Assembly (NCBI GenBank): GCA_015064155.1
Contig: SVST01000011.1
Span: 1-64,000, forward strand
Length of the DNA: 64,000 nucleotides
Origin: Oscillospiraceae bacterium
GTDB lineage: Bacteria; Bacillota; Clostridia; Oscillospirales; CAG-272
Reading direction: 5' to 3'
In this document: positions 33,803 to 42,497 of the stretch, in pieces
Numbering within the stretch: position 1 is the first letter of the stretch
How the letters are laid out: every line of letters begins with the position of its first letter
Translations under genes and position numbers: made by a program
The notes under the pieces: generated by a model
Databases searched by the model: none
Told to the model about the DNA's origin: nothing
Seen by the model: the letters and a program-made list of their open reading frames with translations, nothing else

Positions 33803-34816
33803 TTAAGTCTTGGACTGCTCGTCGGAGCCCACACCGATCTCCCGGAAGCTGCGCTGCAATGCCGCTTCAAAGAAATCATCGGTATCAAAGCTGTTGCCAA
33901 GCGTTCCCGCGTCGGTTTGCTTTGCGTTTTTCTGCGCACCGCTTCCCTTTGCGCGCTTGGCCTGCTCTTCTTCGATATTGGCATCGATTGCCTCGGCGGT
34001 TTTCAGATTCTCGGCATTCCATCTTTCCAAAATCGAATTGGCATAGGGCAAGGATGCATCTCCCGTTGCCTGCACGGTCAGCTCGTACGCGCGTCGCACG
34101 ATCTCAATATCGTATCCGAATGATACCCACGCGCGCAGCATTTTTTCCTCCCTTGAGGTCAAAGCACGGCTCTTCATACCGAACAGCTTCCGCACCTGCC
34201 CCTCAAAACTGTAAAGTGCTTCCACCGTGCGGATCTCTTCCTCAAGAGCCGTAACGTCGGTAATTCCGCGCTCCACCAAAGGGTAGGCATATTTTTCAAT
34301 GGCACGCAGATTGACCTTGCCGATTCGCTTGCAGTGTGCCAACAAAAGCAGAATACATTCCTCGCCAAGCCCCAGATAGTCCAGCATGCCGACGAGAATG
34401 TTGATTTCGCTCATATTGAAGATTTTCCCGAGAATCCGCTGTGCCTCGTCTACCAGCACCCGTACCGATTCGCGTTTTTCCAACAGGGCTGCAAGCTCGG
34501 TCGAGGTGTACGTGGGCAGCTCGTCCGCCCGCTTGAGAAGCGTTTTTTTCGACGGCTCGCGTTGAGGCTGTGCCGCCACGGGAATCGCACCGTCCCCGTC
34601 GTTCACCAAAACCCCCGCCTCTCTCCAGTATGTAAGCGCCGCCCGTACGGTCTTTGCGTCACAGTCGGCAAGCTTTGAAAGGGTCGTCGGCTTTTCCGCC
34701 AGCGAAAGATCGGAAGCCACCCACAACAACACGCGCAAGGCTTCGGGGGCAGCATCCGAATGCGACAGCACCGCCCCCGGCAGCACCAGTACCTCTTGCG
34801 AAAAGTTCAATTTCAT
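33803..34816 (-). CDS. DnaD/DnaB-domain replication protein
   Basis: 337 aa from ATG 34816 (MKLNFSQEVLVLPGAVL); a TTG at 34825 is an alternative and neither has a strong ribosome binding site. The N-terminal part (residues about 25-90) looks like a winged helix (TTLSKLADCDAKTVRAALTYWREAGVLV). The C-terminal DnaD/DnaB_2 domain (about 215-285) carries SREEKMLRAWVSFGYDIEIVRRAYE and ends in SLPYANSILERW, the YxxxIxxxW signature. It acts before helicase loading. An acidic tail follows. It is immediately upstream of the helicase-loader gene and downstream of rex. Confidence 0.88.
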   Translation of the reverse strand: MKLNFSQEVLVLPGAVLSHSDAAPEALRVLLWVASDLSLAEKPTTLSKLADCDAKTVRAALTYWREAGVLVNDGDGAIPVAAQPQREPSKKTLLKRADELPTYTSTELAALLEKRESVRVLVDEAQRILGKIFNMSEINILVGMLDYLGLGEECILLLLAHCKRIGKVNLRAIEKYAYPLVERGITDVTALEEEIRTVEALYSFEGQVRKLFGMKSRALTSREEKMLRAWVSFGYDIEIVRRAYELTVQATGDASLPYANSILERWNAENLKTAEAIDANIEEEQAKRAKGSGAQKNAKQTDAGTLGNSFDTDDFFEAALQRSFREIGVGSDEQSKT

Positions 34817-34849
34817 AACAGTCAACGCAACCCGTGCGTTCTCCTTCGT

Positions 34850-35548
34850 TTATTTTGTTTCGTCGCGATCGGTGGGATTGCAAAGCTGATAATTCAAAAT
34901 CATCAACGAGTCCCCCAGGTGGACGTTCTCCACGATCACGCGCGCATCCGGCGAAAGCGTCAGCTCCTTTGCCGTAAAGTTCCAAAGGCCGCGCACTCCG
35001 TTCTCCACCAAAAGCTCCGCCACCTCGTCCACGCTTTCCTTTGGCAGGGTTAAAACCGCCATATCCACGGGAATCTCCTCGCAAAAGCTCTTCAGCTCGG
35101 TCATGCTGCGAATCTTCACACCGCCAACCTCGCGTCCAATGAGCGAGGGGTTGACATCAAACATCGCCACGATGTCCACACCGCGCTTTTCGAACATTGG
35201 AGAACGAACCAACGCGCGTCCCAGATCTCCCGCACCGATGATGATGGCGCGAATCCCCGCACCAACCCCCAAAAGCTCGCAAATACGCGCGTAGAGATAG
35301 TTGACGTTATATCCGTACCCTTGCTGTCCAAAGCCGCCAAAGCAGTTGAGATCCTGACGGATCTGCGACGCGGTCACGTGCATCATGGAGGACAGCTCGC
35401 TTGAGCTGATTCGCATTTTTCCCTGACGGATCAGCTCGCGCAGATAGCGAAAATAGCGCGGCAGACGACGGATCACCGCCTGCGACACGTTGGTTCTCTC
35501 CCCGTTCAAGTCACGGTCTGCACCGCTTGCATATTGATTTATGCGCAT
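34850..35548 (-). CDS. rex: Redox-sensing transcriptional repressor Rex
   Basis: 232 aa from ATG 35548 (MRINQYASGADRDLN), where AAAGGA sits 12 nt upstream; the track's longer start (35710) covers non-coding DNA. The N-terminal winged helix contains VSQAVIRRLPRYFRYLREL and ISSSELSSMMHVTASQIRQDLNCFGGFGQQGYGYNV, the canonical Rex DNA-binding region. The Rossmann domain has AIIIGAGDLGRALVR and NPSLIGREVGGV. Rex senses the NADH/NAD+ ratio and represses fermentation and respiration genes. It is next to a DnaA-box cluster and in the tsaD-rex neighbourhood. Confidence 0.95.
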   Translation of the reverse strand: MRINQYASGADRDLNGERTNVSQAVIRRLPRYFRYLRELIRQGKMRISSSELSSMMHVTASQIRQDLNCFGGFGQQGYGYNVNYLYARICELLGVGAGIRAIIIGAGDLGRALVRSPMFEKRGVDIVAMFDVNPSLIGREVGGVKIRSMTELKSFCEEIPVDMAVLTLPKESVDEVAELLVENGVRGLWNFTAKELTLSPDARVIVENVHLGDSLMILNYQLCNPTDRDETK

Positions 35549-35692
35549 AAAAATACAGCATCCTTTCCCTTTGCAAGGTATTGGAAGACCGCCCTGAAAT
35601 GCCGCCTCCAAAAAACCTGCTTCTTTCATTTTTGTTGAATTTGACGAAAACATTTTTTCGGTTCTGTCACCTGCCGCTTGCGGGTGCTCAAC

Positions 35693-35857
35693 TTTTCCAC
35701 AGCTCCGCACGCTTGCCGTTTTTCAACAAACTCCACAGAGTTATCCACAAAAAACAGCCAAAAATCAGAGGTTCAACCCTTAAATTCACCAAAATTCGAC
35801 CAAATAGAATCGTTTTTGCACACTTTTCCACAGCTTGTGTAAAACTTTTGTGGAAAA
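35693..35857. promoter_or_regulatory. Cluster of DnaA boxes between rex and tsaD
   Basis: Boxes close to TTATNCACA: TTTTCCACA 35693-35701 (+), the exact TTATCCACA 35741-35749 (+), TTTTGCACA 35814-35822 (+), TTTTCCACA 35824-35832 (+), TTTTACACA 35836-35844 (-) and TTTTCCACA 35849-35857 (-). Four lie within 44 bp. The 35549-35945 gap has no supported gene and is AT-rich. This position resembles the gcp-ydiF DnaA-box cluster reported in B. subtilis (from memory). Confidence 0.65.
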
Positions 35858-35945
35858 TATCCTCCCCCGAAAATTCACAAATATTTCGGAAAGTTCGTTG
35901 ATTCCTACGAATTTTCGTTTTTTTGCCAAAAGGGCTTGACAAGCA

Positions 35946-36959
35946 TCAAAGCCCGTCGTCATTGGCTGACGCATTGAGCGAGGTGTCTGCAAAATTGCCG
36001 CGAAGATATTCAAAATATCCCGCCGCCGCGATCATGGCACCGTTGTCCCCGCAAAGCGCGCGCTCGGGCATTGCCAGCGCAACGCGGTTTCTCGCGCACA
36101 TCTTTTCCAAGGACGCACGCAAATGCGTGTTTGCCGCCACACCGCCCGCCAGCACGAGCGTCTTCATGCCGGTCTGCACAAGGGCCGCCTCCGCCTTCTG
36201 GGTAATGGCGCGCACGATCTGATAGGTATAGGATGCCGCCACGTCCGCGCGGTTGATCTCCTCCCCCTTTTGCGCCATCCCGTTGAGGTAATTGAGTGCC
36301 GAGGTTTTGATGCCGCTGAAAGACAGATCCAGGGTTTCCTTGCCCAAAGCAGGAGACGGAAAGGCAATCGCGCGCGCATCCCCCTCGTAAGCCAGCTTGT
36401 CCAATGCCGCACCGCCGGGGTACGGAAGACCGATCACGCGCCCGATCTTATCGAACGCCTCGCCCGCCGCGTCGTCGCGCGTGCCGCCGATCTCCATGAA
36501 ATCGGTGTAGCTCTCCACGCGATAGATCGACGTGTGTCCCCCCGACACCACCAAAGCAAGGAACGGTGGCTCCAGATCGGGATTGGACAGATATGCCGCC
36601 GCAACGTGCCCGTGAATATGATTGACCGCCACCAAGGGGAGCTTGCGCGAGTAGGCAAGCGATTTTGCGAAATTGACACCAACCAGCAAGGCACCGATCA
36701 ACCCGGGGAATGCCGTTACGGCAACCGCACCGAGGTCTTTTACACCGATTCCCGCAGTGTCAAGTGCCTCGTATACGATCCCCGACACCGCCTCAATATG
36801 CGCGCGGCTTGCAATCTCGGGAACAACACCGCCGTACAGCCGATGCGTTTCGATCTGCGAGGCAACGATATTGGAGCGAATTTGGCGAACTCCGTTCTCC
36901 ATTTCCACCACTGCGGCAGAGGTTTCGTCGCAGGAGCTTTCCATTCCTAAAATAAACAT
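35946..36959 (-). CDS. tsaD: tRNA threonylcarbamoyladenosine synthase subunit TsaD
   Basis: 337 aa. With TsaB and TsaE it transfers threonylcarbamoyl to A37 of ANN-decoding tRNAs. ASKHA-fold kinase-like motifs: ILGMESSCDETSAAVV, the metal ligands HIHGH, LALVVSGGHTSIY, GEAFDKIGRVIGLPYPGGAALD and LAGGVAANTHLR, as expected. It is 24 nt after rimI in a run of minus-strand genes; tsaB is not adjacent in the window. GAGAAG precedes the ATG. Confidence 0.96.
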   Translation of the reverse strand: MFILGMESSCDETSAAVVEMENGVRQIRSNIVASQIETHRLYGGVVPEIASRAHIEAVSGIVYEALDTAGIGVKDLGAVAVTAFPGLIGALLVGVNFAKSLAYSRKLPLVAVNHIHGHVAAAYLSNPDLEPPFLALVVSGGHTSIYRVESYTDFMEIGGTRDDAAGEAFDKIGRVIGLPYPGGAALDKLAYEGDARAIAFPSPALGKETLDLSFSGIKTSALNYLNGMAQKGEEINRADVAASYTYQIVRAITQKAEAALVQTGMKTLVLAGGVAANTHLRASLEKMCARNRVALAMPERALCGDNGAMIAAAGYFEYLRGNFADTSLNASANDDGL

Positions 36960-36983
36960 ACTCGTCTTCTCTTTTCAAAAATC

Positions 36984-37430
36984 TCAAAGTGCTTTCAGCA
37001 TCACGAAGGCATCCTCTGCGGGACGGCGGTAAAAGCCGCGCCGTCTGCCTGCCGTTTGATAGCCAAAAGCCTCGTACAAGGCAATTGCCGCCGCATTGGA
37101 TACGCGCACCTCCAGGGAGATCTGCACCAAGCCCCTTTTTCGCGCCTCTTCCTCAAGTGCCGTTAAAATTGCCTTTCCGCACCCGTTTCGCCGAACGTCG
37201 GCGCGAACCGCAATGTTGGTAATCTGCCCCTCGTCAACCGACAGCAGCATCCCGCCGTACGCCACGACCTCTTGCTCGCAAACGCACGCGTATCCAAACG
37301 CGCCGTCCCCCACCAGCAAGGAAAGTGACCGTTCGCTCCACGGCTCGGTAAAAATGTCCTGCTCAAGCAGGGCAACCGCAGACAGCATCGATGCCTCCAG
37401 TCGAACGACCCGATAGGTCTTCTCTTTCAT
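36984..37430 (-). CDS. rimI: GNAT acetyltransferase, RimI type
   Basis: 148 aa from ATG 37430 (MKEKTYRVVRLEASMLSAV), with AGAGGAA upstream. Acetylates the N-terminal Ala of ribosomal protein S18 in known bacteria. GNAT motif A is in ITNIAVRADVRRNGCGKAILTALEEEA, motif B in SLEVRVSNAAAIALYEAFGYQTAGRRRGFYRRP, which is the RimI signature. Start overlaps the phosphatase stop by 4 nt (ATGA), implying translational coupling. tsaD follows, matching the frequent tsaB-rimI-tsaD order. Confidence 0.92.
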   Translation of the reverse strand: MKEKTYRVVRLEASMLSAVALLEQDIFTEPWSERSLSLLVGDGAFGYACVCEQEVVAYGGMLLSVDEGQITNIAVRADVRRNGCGKAILTALEEEARKRGLVQISLEVRVSNAAAIALYEAFGYQTAGRRRGFYRRPAEDAFVMLKAL

Positions 37431-37972
37431 ATCGATTCCTCTGTAAACAAAAGTTGTTTTACACCCTCGGTAATTGCCGCAAGGCATTCCCGATAGCACG
37501 AAAGATCACCGCCCCACGGATCGGCAATCGGCACGGGCATACAAACGATTTTGGGTGCCGCTTCGGGAAAACGAAGCAACAGCTCCATCGCATGGCGGTC
37601 GCTCATGGCAATCAGCCAATCGAATTCGTTCAGCTCCTCGGCACGAAGCGTTCTTGCCGTATGGGAATGATAATCGGTCCCCTCTCCGGGACGAATCCCT
37701 GCCAGCTCCAATGCCCGTACCGCATTTGCGGAGATCGGCTCGCCGTCGGACGCAAACAAGCCTCGGCTTTTTGCAGTCACGCGCCGCGTGTGCGTCTGCC
37801 CTCCGACGGAATCACGCTCTTTCTCGGGTTCGTCACTCGCCGACGCATTGGTAACGGCCTCCGCCATGGGAGAACGGCAGGTATTCCCCGTGCAAACGAA
37901 GCATACGCGCAAGACGTTCGCCGTCTGCGGGGCTTCTCCGGGGATACGGGTCTTCGTCATAAGCTCCGCCAT
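37427..37972 (-). CDS. Low-molecular-weight phosphatase with YwlE-type P-loop
   Basis: 181 aa. N-terminal P-loop CTGNTCRSPMAE contains the nucleophilic Cys and Arg; the general acid lies in PVPIADPWGG. The P-loop has Thr where classic tyrosine phosphatases usually have Ile (CxGNICRS); in B. subtilis YwlE this Thr gives specificity for phosphoarginine. That suggests a protein arginine phosphatase, but no McsB kinase is in the window. A low-complexity insert (SASDEPEKERDSVGGQTHTRR) follows the P-loop. Start chosen 6 nt after the lipoprotein stop, with GAGGG upstream. Confidence 0.85.
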   Translation of the reverse strand: MAELMTKTRIPGEAPQTANVLRVCFVCTGNTCRSPMAEAVTNASASDEPEKERDSVGGQTHTRRVTAKSRGLFASDGEPISANAVRALELAGIRPGEGTDYHSHTARTLRAEELNEFDWLIAMSDRHAMELLLRFPEAAPKIVCMPVPIADPWGGDLSCYRECLAAITEGVKQLLFTEESI

Positions 37973-37978
37973 AGCCGA

Positions 37979-38758
37979 TCAGCCCTCGGAGCTAAGCTGC
38001 TCGTGGTAATCCTTCAAAAGATCTCCGATCGGATAGAAATTGCCGGTTATGCGGTCACACAAAAAATCGGTTCCCAATTGGTACACGGCATACAGATATC
38101 CGTTTTCCTCCACCACCGTCACCTCATACCCGGGATAAAGATCGGGGATCTCACTTGCACTTTCGATCTCTACCCAATCGGTCACTTCCTTGGAATAGCT
38201 TCGGTAGCCCACCAGATAGTTGAGCATGGAGTACTCTTTCGAAACGAATTTCAAGGTATAATCAAGCGTGCAAACCGTGCCGTCCTCAAAGATCAAACGG
38301 TCCTCGTCAATTCCCTCACCCGAGTAGCTTTGTACCAGCTTTGCCAGCACCTCCCCGTCGGTAATTTCCGAGAAAGCATAGTCACGAAGCTGCGTCTTGG
38401 CAAACAGTGCCCGCGTAGCGTTCATCTCGGAAAGCGCGGGAAGCTTGATGCCGTCGGCATAGAACAGCCCGTAATAAGGCGTGGTCAGATACTTGGACGT
38501 ATCCGTGCCTTGGAGCGCATACAGCCGATCGTTTTCGGTATTGTTTTTGGCAAGGCGCGCAATTACGCGGGTTTTGACGACGCTGGTTGCCTCGTAGCAA
38601 ACGGGCGCGGGGTGGTAGACGACCTTGGTTTTGGGATGCGTATAAGTATCGTTGATCTTGTTGTATTCCATCACGGGTGCTTTCTTCTTCGCGCAGCCGC
38701 TGAACAGCAAAAGAAACGCAACCAGCAGGGTCAAGGCCCGAAACAGCTTCTTTTTCAT
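37979..38758 (-). CDS. Lipoprotein of unknown function
   Basis: 259 aa from ATG 38758. Signal peptide MKKKLFRALTLLVAFLLLFSGC with a clear lipobox LFSGC, followed by basic residues AKKK. The mature part has no recognised domain; it is mixed alpha/beta with YNKINDTYTHPKTKVVYHPAPVCYEATS and an EVTVVEENGYLYAVY strand. It lies in the housekeeping block between comEB (14 nt upstream) and the phosphatase gene, so it is cotranscribed with essential-type genes. Confidence 0.8.
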   Translation of the reverse strand: MKKKLFRALTLLVAFLLLFSGCAKKKAPVMEYNKINDTYTHPKTKVVYHPAPVCYEATSVVKTRVIARLAKNNTENDRLYALQGTDTSKYLTTPYYGLFYADGIKLPALSEMNATRALFAKTQLRDYAFSEITDGEVLAKLVQSYSGEGIDEDRLIFEDGTVCTLDYTLKFVSKEYSMLNYLVGYRSYSKEVTDWVEIESASEIPDLYPGYEVTVVEENGYLYAVYQLGTDFLCDRITGNFYPIGDLLKDYHEQLSSEG

Positions 38759-38772
38759 AGCAAAGCCCCCGA

Positions 38773-39261
38773 TCAATAGCCGAACACACCCGAGAGCGAA
38801 TCGTCGTCTTCAATCCAATCGTTGACGTCCACCACGCGATAGTCGGTGGGCGTGTCGCGCACGATCACCTGTGCAATGCCCGCATTGATGATCTGACGCT
38901 TACACATCATGCACGAGTTCGTGCCGACAACCAGCTCCCCGGTTTTCGCGTCGATACACGACATGTAAAGCGTTGCGCCCAGCATCTGATCGCGTGAGGC
39001 GGCAATGATGGCATTTGCCTCGGCGTGCAGCGAACGGCAAAGCTCGTAACGCTCTCCTCTGGGAATGTTCAGTTTATCGCGCATACAAACCCCCAGATCG
39101 GAGCAATTTTTGCGACCTCTGGGCGCGCCGTTATAGCCCGTAGAGATGATCGAATCGTTCTTGACGATGATCGCGCCAAACATTTTGCGCAAGCAGGTAG
39201 AGCGCTCGGCAACGGTTTGCGCGATGTCCAGATAGTAGTTATGCTTGGATACTCGGTTCAT
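38773..39261 (-). CDS. comEB: Deoxycytidylate deaminase, ComEB type
   Basis: 162 aa. Zinc-dependent cytidine/dCMP deaminase: zinc ligands in LHAEANAI and NSCMMCKRQI, with an N-terminal extension containing GAIIVKNDSIISTGYNGAPRG and CMRDKL. Produces dUMP for thymidylate synthesis. Normal length for the ComEB family; the N-terminal CSDLGVCMRD segment is typical of the two-zinc group. GGAGG precedes the ATG. First gene of the minus-strand block, with a promoter at 39311-39339. Confidence 0.92.
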   Translation of the reverse strand: MNRVSKHNYYLDIAQTVAERSTCLRKMFGAIIVKNDSIISTGYNGAPRGRKNCSDLGVCMRDKLNIPRGERYELCRSLHAEANAIIAASRDQMLGATLYMSCIDAKTGELVVGTNSCMMCKRQIINAGIAQVIVRDTPTDYRVVDVNDWIEDDDSLSGVFGY

Positions 39262-39310
39262 AATAGAAGCCTCCGTTCTTTTTCGAGGATATACCTCGCC
39301 ATTATATATT

Positions 39311-39339
39311 ATTATATACTATTCTCTCTCTAAAATCAA
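39311..39339 (-). promoter_or_regulatory. Sigma-A promoter of the comEB block
   Basis: Minus-strand TTGATT (39334-39339), 17-bp spacer, TATAAT (39311-39316), about 50 nt before the comEB ATG. Confidence 0.8.
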
Positions 39340-39367
39340 TAGGTACGGATCATTTTACAATAAAAAC

Positions 39368-39396
39368 TTGACAAGCCTATCGATCTGTGGTATACT
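39368..39396 (+). promoter_or_regulatory. Sigma-A promoter of the CNNM/CorC gene pair
   Basis: TTGACA (39368-39373), 17-bp spacer, TATACT (39391-39396), about 50 nt before the GTG at 39449. Confidence 0.8.
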
Positions 39397-39448
39397 GACG
39401 TATAATCTGATCGAAGATGAAAGAAAAAGGTAAGGAGTTGATTTTTTC

Positions 39449-40789
39449 GTGGGTAGTGACAGTATACCCTTATGGATCGTATTTTTTGTTTGTATCGTGG
39501 GCGGTGCGTATTTTTCGGCAACGGAAAGCTCTTTTTCTGCTGTCAATAAAATCAAGATCAAGGCACTTGCAGACGACGGCAACAAAAGAGCCAAGGGCGT
39601 TATGTACGTTCTGAACAAGTTTGACCGAGCATTGACCACGCTGCTTCTGGGCAACAACGTCACCAAAATAGCGGGGGCATCGGTGTTTACCATCCTTGCT
39701 ACCGAAATTTTCCGGGAAAAATTCGGGAAAACAGATTCCTTTCTGAATTCCTTTGCGTTTTCCATGATCTGCTCGGCAATGAGTACGGCGATTATTTTCC
39801 TGTTCAGTGAGATGATCCCCAAAAGCTTTGCCAACGACCGAAGCGAAACGGTATCGCTCTATTTCCAAGGCTCCTTGCGATTTTTGATGAAGATCCTGAA
39901 GCCCTTCTCGGCTTTCTTTGGCTTGATCTCCGATTTTGCCTCCAAGCTTTTTTCCAAAAAAGAGGCAGAGCCTTCGATCACCGAGGATGAATTAACCGAG
40001 ATCATCGAAACTGCCGAGGAAGAGGGGGTTGTGGACGAGGAGCAAAGCGATATGCTCAAGTCTGCGCTTGAATTTGCCAAAACCACGGCAGGGGAAATCA
40101 TGACCATGGAAAAGGATATCGATTACATCAGGGTCAATGCAACCCCCGAGGAAATCATTGAAGCAATTCGAAATACAAACCATTCCCGCCTGCCCGTAAA
40201 GGCGGAAAATTCCGAACGCGTTTTGGGTGTTTTGCGCACGAGAACCTATTTGCTGGAGCACAAACGCAATCCCAACGTAAGGCTTCGCAGTGTGATGAAT
40301 CCTCCGTATCGCGTCCATAAGGATGCCAAGATCGACGACCTTCTGACCGATATGCGTCAGCATAAGCGTCAAACCGCAATCGTCCTTGACAACGACAAAA
40401 AGGTTGTGGGACTGGTAACGATCGAGGATATTCTTGAGGAGCTGGTAGGTGAAATCTTCGACGAAGAGGACGTTGTAGACCAAAACTTCCAAACGCTCGG
40501 AGGAAATAAATACGTGGTCAGCACGCATATGCTGGTATCGGCGGCATACGAGCGAATGGGACTTTCTCCCGTGCCGAAAAGCATTGCGTCGAAGCCGTTG
40601 CTTTCTTTCGTTTTGGAAACACTCGGACACCTTCCCAAGGAAGACGAAAGCTTCCTGTATGAAAACCTGGAATTCACCGCAAAAACAGTGGTAGACGGGC
40701 GCGTGACCGAGATTCTGATCCGCATTTTGGACGAGGAAGCGCTTGCCGCGCTCGACTCTGACAATGCGCCCAAGGAGGTGACGGTATAA
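39449..40789 (+). CDS. CNNM/CorC (hemolysin C)-family membrane protein 1
   Basis: 446 aa, GTG start with AAGGAG 12 nt upstream. An N-terminal CNNM/DUF21 domain with four membrane helices (VFFVCIVGGAYFSATESSFSAVNK; MISCSAMSTAIIFLFSEMIPKSF region), then a CBS pair (residues about 205-325) with DVGLVTIEDILEELVGEI-like sequence, and a C-terminal CorC_HlyC domain. Such proteins export or sense Mg2+/Co2+ and other cations; the hemolysin name is historical. It overlaps the next paralogue by one base (TAATG), so they are translationally coupled. Confidence 0.92.
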   Translation: MGSDSIPLWIVFFVCIVGGAYFSATESSFSAVNKIKIKALADDGNKRAKGVMYVLNKFDRALTTLLLGNNVTKIAGASVFTILATEIFREKFGKTDSFLNSFAFSMICSAMSTAIIFLFSEMIPKSFANDRSETVSLYFQGSLRFLMKILKPFSAFFGLISDFASKLFSKKEAEPSITEDELTEIIETAEEEGVVDEEQSDMLKSALEFAKTTAGEIMTMEKDIDYIRVNATPEEIIEAIRNTNHSRLPVKAENSERVLGVLRTRTYLLEHKRNPNVRLRSVMNPPYRVHKDAKIDDLLTDMRQHKRQTAIVLDNDKKVVGLVTIEDILEELVGEIFDEEDVVDQNFQTLGGNKYVVSTHMLVSAAYERMGLSPVPKSIASKPLLSFVLETLGHLPKEDESFLYENLEFTAKTVVDGRVTEILIRILDEEALAALDSDNAPKEVTV

Positions 40790-42099
40790 TGCTTGCAGAA
40801 CATTTTGCACAAATGTGGTGGGCATACGTCGTGATTCTCGTGATGATCTGTCTGTCCGCATATTTCTCGGCTTCGGAAATCGCCTTTAACAGCGCAAACC
40901 GTATGCGCTTGAGAAAACTGGCGGAGGGTGGCAGCTTCTCGGCAAAGAACGCGGTTTCGATCTGCGAAAACTTTACCACCTCGCTCTCTGCCATTCTGAT
41001 CGGAAACAACCTTGCAAACATTGCGGTATCCACCTGTACAACCCTGATCGTAATGAATCTGTTCCGCGACAACATCGCCATTGCATCGGCGGTCGCAACC
41101 GTGCTGGTAACCGTGGTGATCCTGATCTTCGGAGAAATTATTCCCAAGATTCTGGCAAAGCAAAACGCGGATAGCGTAGCACGCATGATCGCAATCCCCA
41201 CCAGAATCCTTACCGCCGTTCTGATTCCGTTCGTGTTCATCGTAATGGTGATTTTGTTCGTGCTGCGGAAGATATGGGGCAACGACCACAAAAACGACGA
41301 ACCGACCGTAACCGAAGAGGAGCTTTCCTCAATCATCGATACGGTTGAGGAAGAGGGCGTCATCAACGAGGAACAAAGCGAGCTGCTTCAGTCTACGCTT
41401 GAATTCAGCGATATCACCATCGAAAAGATCATGACCCCCCGAATCGACGTAACGGCAATCGACATCAACGACGAAGAGGATAAAATCGAAGCGCTTTTAT
41501 CCGACATGACCCAGTTTTCGCGCCTGCCCGTCTACGAGGACAGCATCGACAATATCGTGGGCGTGCTGTCACTGACACGCTACTATAAAACCGCACTTGA
41601 CGGAGAAAAGCCCGATATACGCTCCATCCTTTTAAAGCCCTGTAAGCTGCATAAAACGATGAAGCTTCCCGCAGCACTCGCAAAACTCAGAGAAGCAAAA
41701 ATGCATTTGGCTATCGTGATCGACGAGTACGGTGGAACGCTGGGAATCATCACGATGGAGGACATCCTTGAGGAGCTGGTCGGTGACATCTGGGACGATA
41801 CCGACATCATCATCCGAGAGTGTATTGCCACCGGAGAAAACACCTATGAGGTGATCGGTGACATGAACCTTGACGATTTCTTTGAGGAGATCGAATTTGT
41901 AAAGCCCGAAAGCTTTAGCTGCGAATATTCCACCATAGGCGGATGGGCAATTCAAATGCTGGAAGCCGATCCTCACGTGGGAGATAGCTTTCAGTACGAA
42001 AACCTGTTCGTGATTGTTGCGAACATGGAAGAAGAACGCGTCACGAAGCTTACCGTCCTTGCAGAACCCAAAAAGGACGAGGAAGAACCCATAGACTAA
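40789..42099 (+). CDS. CNNM/CorC (hemolysin C)-family membrane protein 2
   Basis: 436 aa, paralogue of the preceding gene with the same order: CNNM helices (VVILVMICLSAYFSASEIAFNSANRMRLRKL, VTVVILIFGEIIPKILAK), CBS pair (TIEKIMTPRIDVTAID; MHLAIVIDEYGGTLGIITMEDILEELVGDIWDD) and CorC_HlyC end. The second CBS domain has the well-conserved VIDEYGGTLGIIT motif that the first protein lacks (it has VLDNDKKVVGLVT), so this copy is closer to the norm. The two may form a heterodimer, since CNNM proteins act as dimers; this is inference. Ends at a strong terminator. Confidence 0.92.
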   Translation: MLAEHFAQMWWAYVVILVMICLSAYFSASEIAFNSANRMRLRKLAEGGSFSAKNAVSICENFTTSLSAILIGNNLANIAVSTCTTLIVMNLFRDNIAIASAVATVLVTVVILIFGEIIPKILAKQNADSVARMIAIPTRILTAVLIPFVFIVMVILFVLRKIWGNDHKNDEPTVTEEELSSIIDTVEEEGVINEEQSELLQSTLEFSDITIEKIMTPRIDVTAIDINDEEDKIEALLSDMTQFSRLPVYEDSIDNIVGVLSLTRYYKTALDGEKPDIRSILLKPCKLHKTMKLPAALAKLREAKMHLAIVIDEYGGTLGIITMEDILEELVGDIWDDTDIIIRECIATGENTYEVIGDMNLDDFFEEIEFVKPESFSCEYSTIGGWAIQMLEADPHVGDSFQYENLFVIVANMEEERVTKLTVLAEPKKDEEEPID

Positions 42100-42103
42100 A
42101 ATA

Positions 42104-42134
42104 GAAATCCGCCGATTTTTTGTCGGCGGATTTC
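42104..42134 (+). terminator. Terminator of the CNNM pair
   Basis: GAAATCCGCCGA / TCGGCGGATTTC, a 12-bp stem with a T-rich loop, followed by CTCGTTTT. From here to 42433 no gene or clear structure was seen. Confidence 0.85.
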
Positions 42135-42433
42135 CTCGTTTTATGTGGCTTTTCAGCCGCGATTTGCCTCTTTTTGGTACCCTTGTACGGCGAGTGGCAA
42201 ATCACGTCTTCTGCATCCAAATGACTCAGTCCCTTTATTTTTTTCTGTTTCTGCCCGAGATTTTCTACAAAACGTATTGTTTTTTGGAATATACAACGAA
42301 AAGTTTGTGAATTTTTGTGAAAAGCATAGGTTTCCCGTCCTTTGCAAATACTACCGTCAAAAGATGTCGGGCAAGAAGAATTTCACGGTTGAAAAACGGC
42401 TCAAAAAATTTTGGTAATTTTTTATCAAACTTC

Positions 42434-42462
42434 TTTACAAACGCGAGAAGAAGTGTTATAAT
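42434..42462 (+). promoter_or_regulatory. Sigma-A promoter of nagB
   Basis: TTTACA (42434-42439), 17-bp spacer, TATAAT (42457-42462), 35 nt before the ATG; AAGGAG follows. Confidence 0.8.
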
Positions 42463-42497
42463 AGGGTCGTAAAATTATAACTATAAGGAGCAGTATC

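Noticed and set aside
35549-35945. Chromosomal oriC
   Set aside because: DnaA boxes are present but dnaA, dnaN and rpmH are not adjacent and no AT-rich unwinding repeats were recognised, so only a DnaA-box cluster is claimed.
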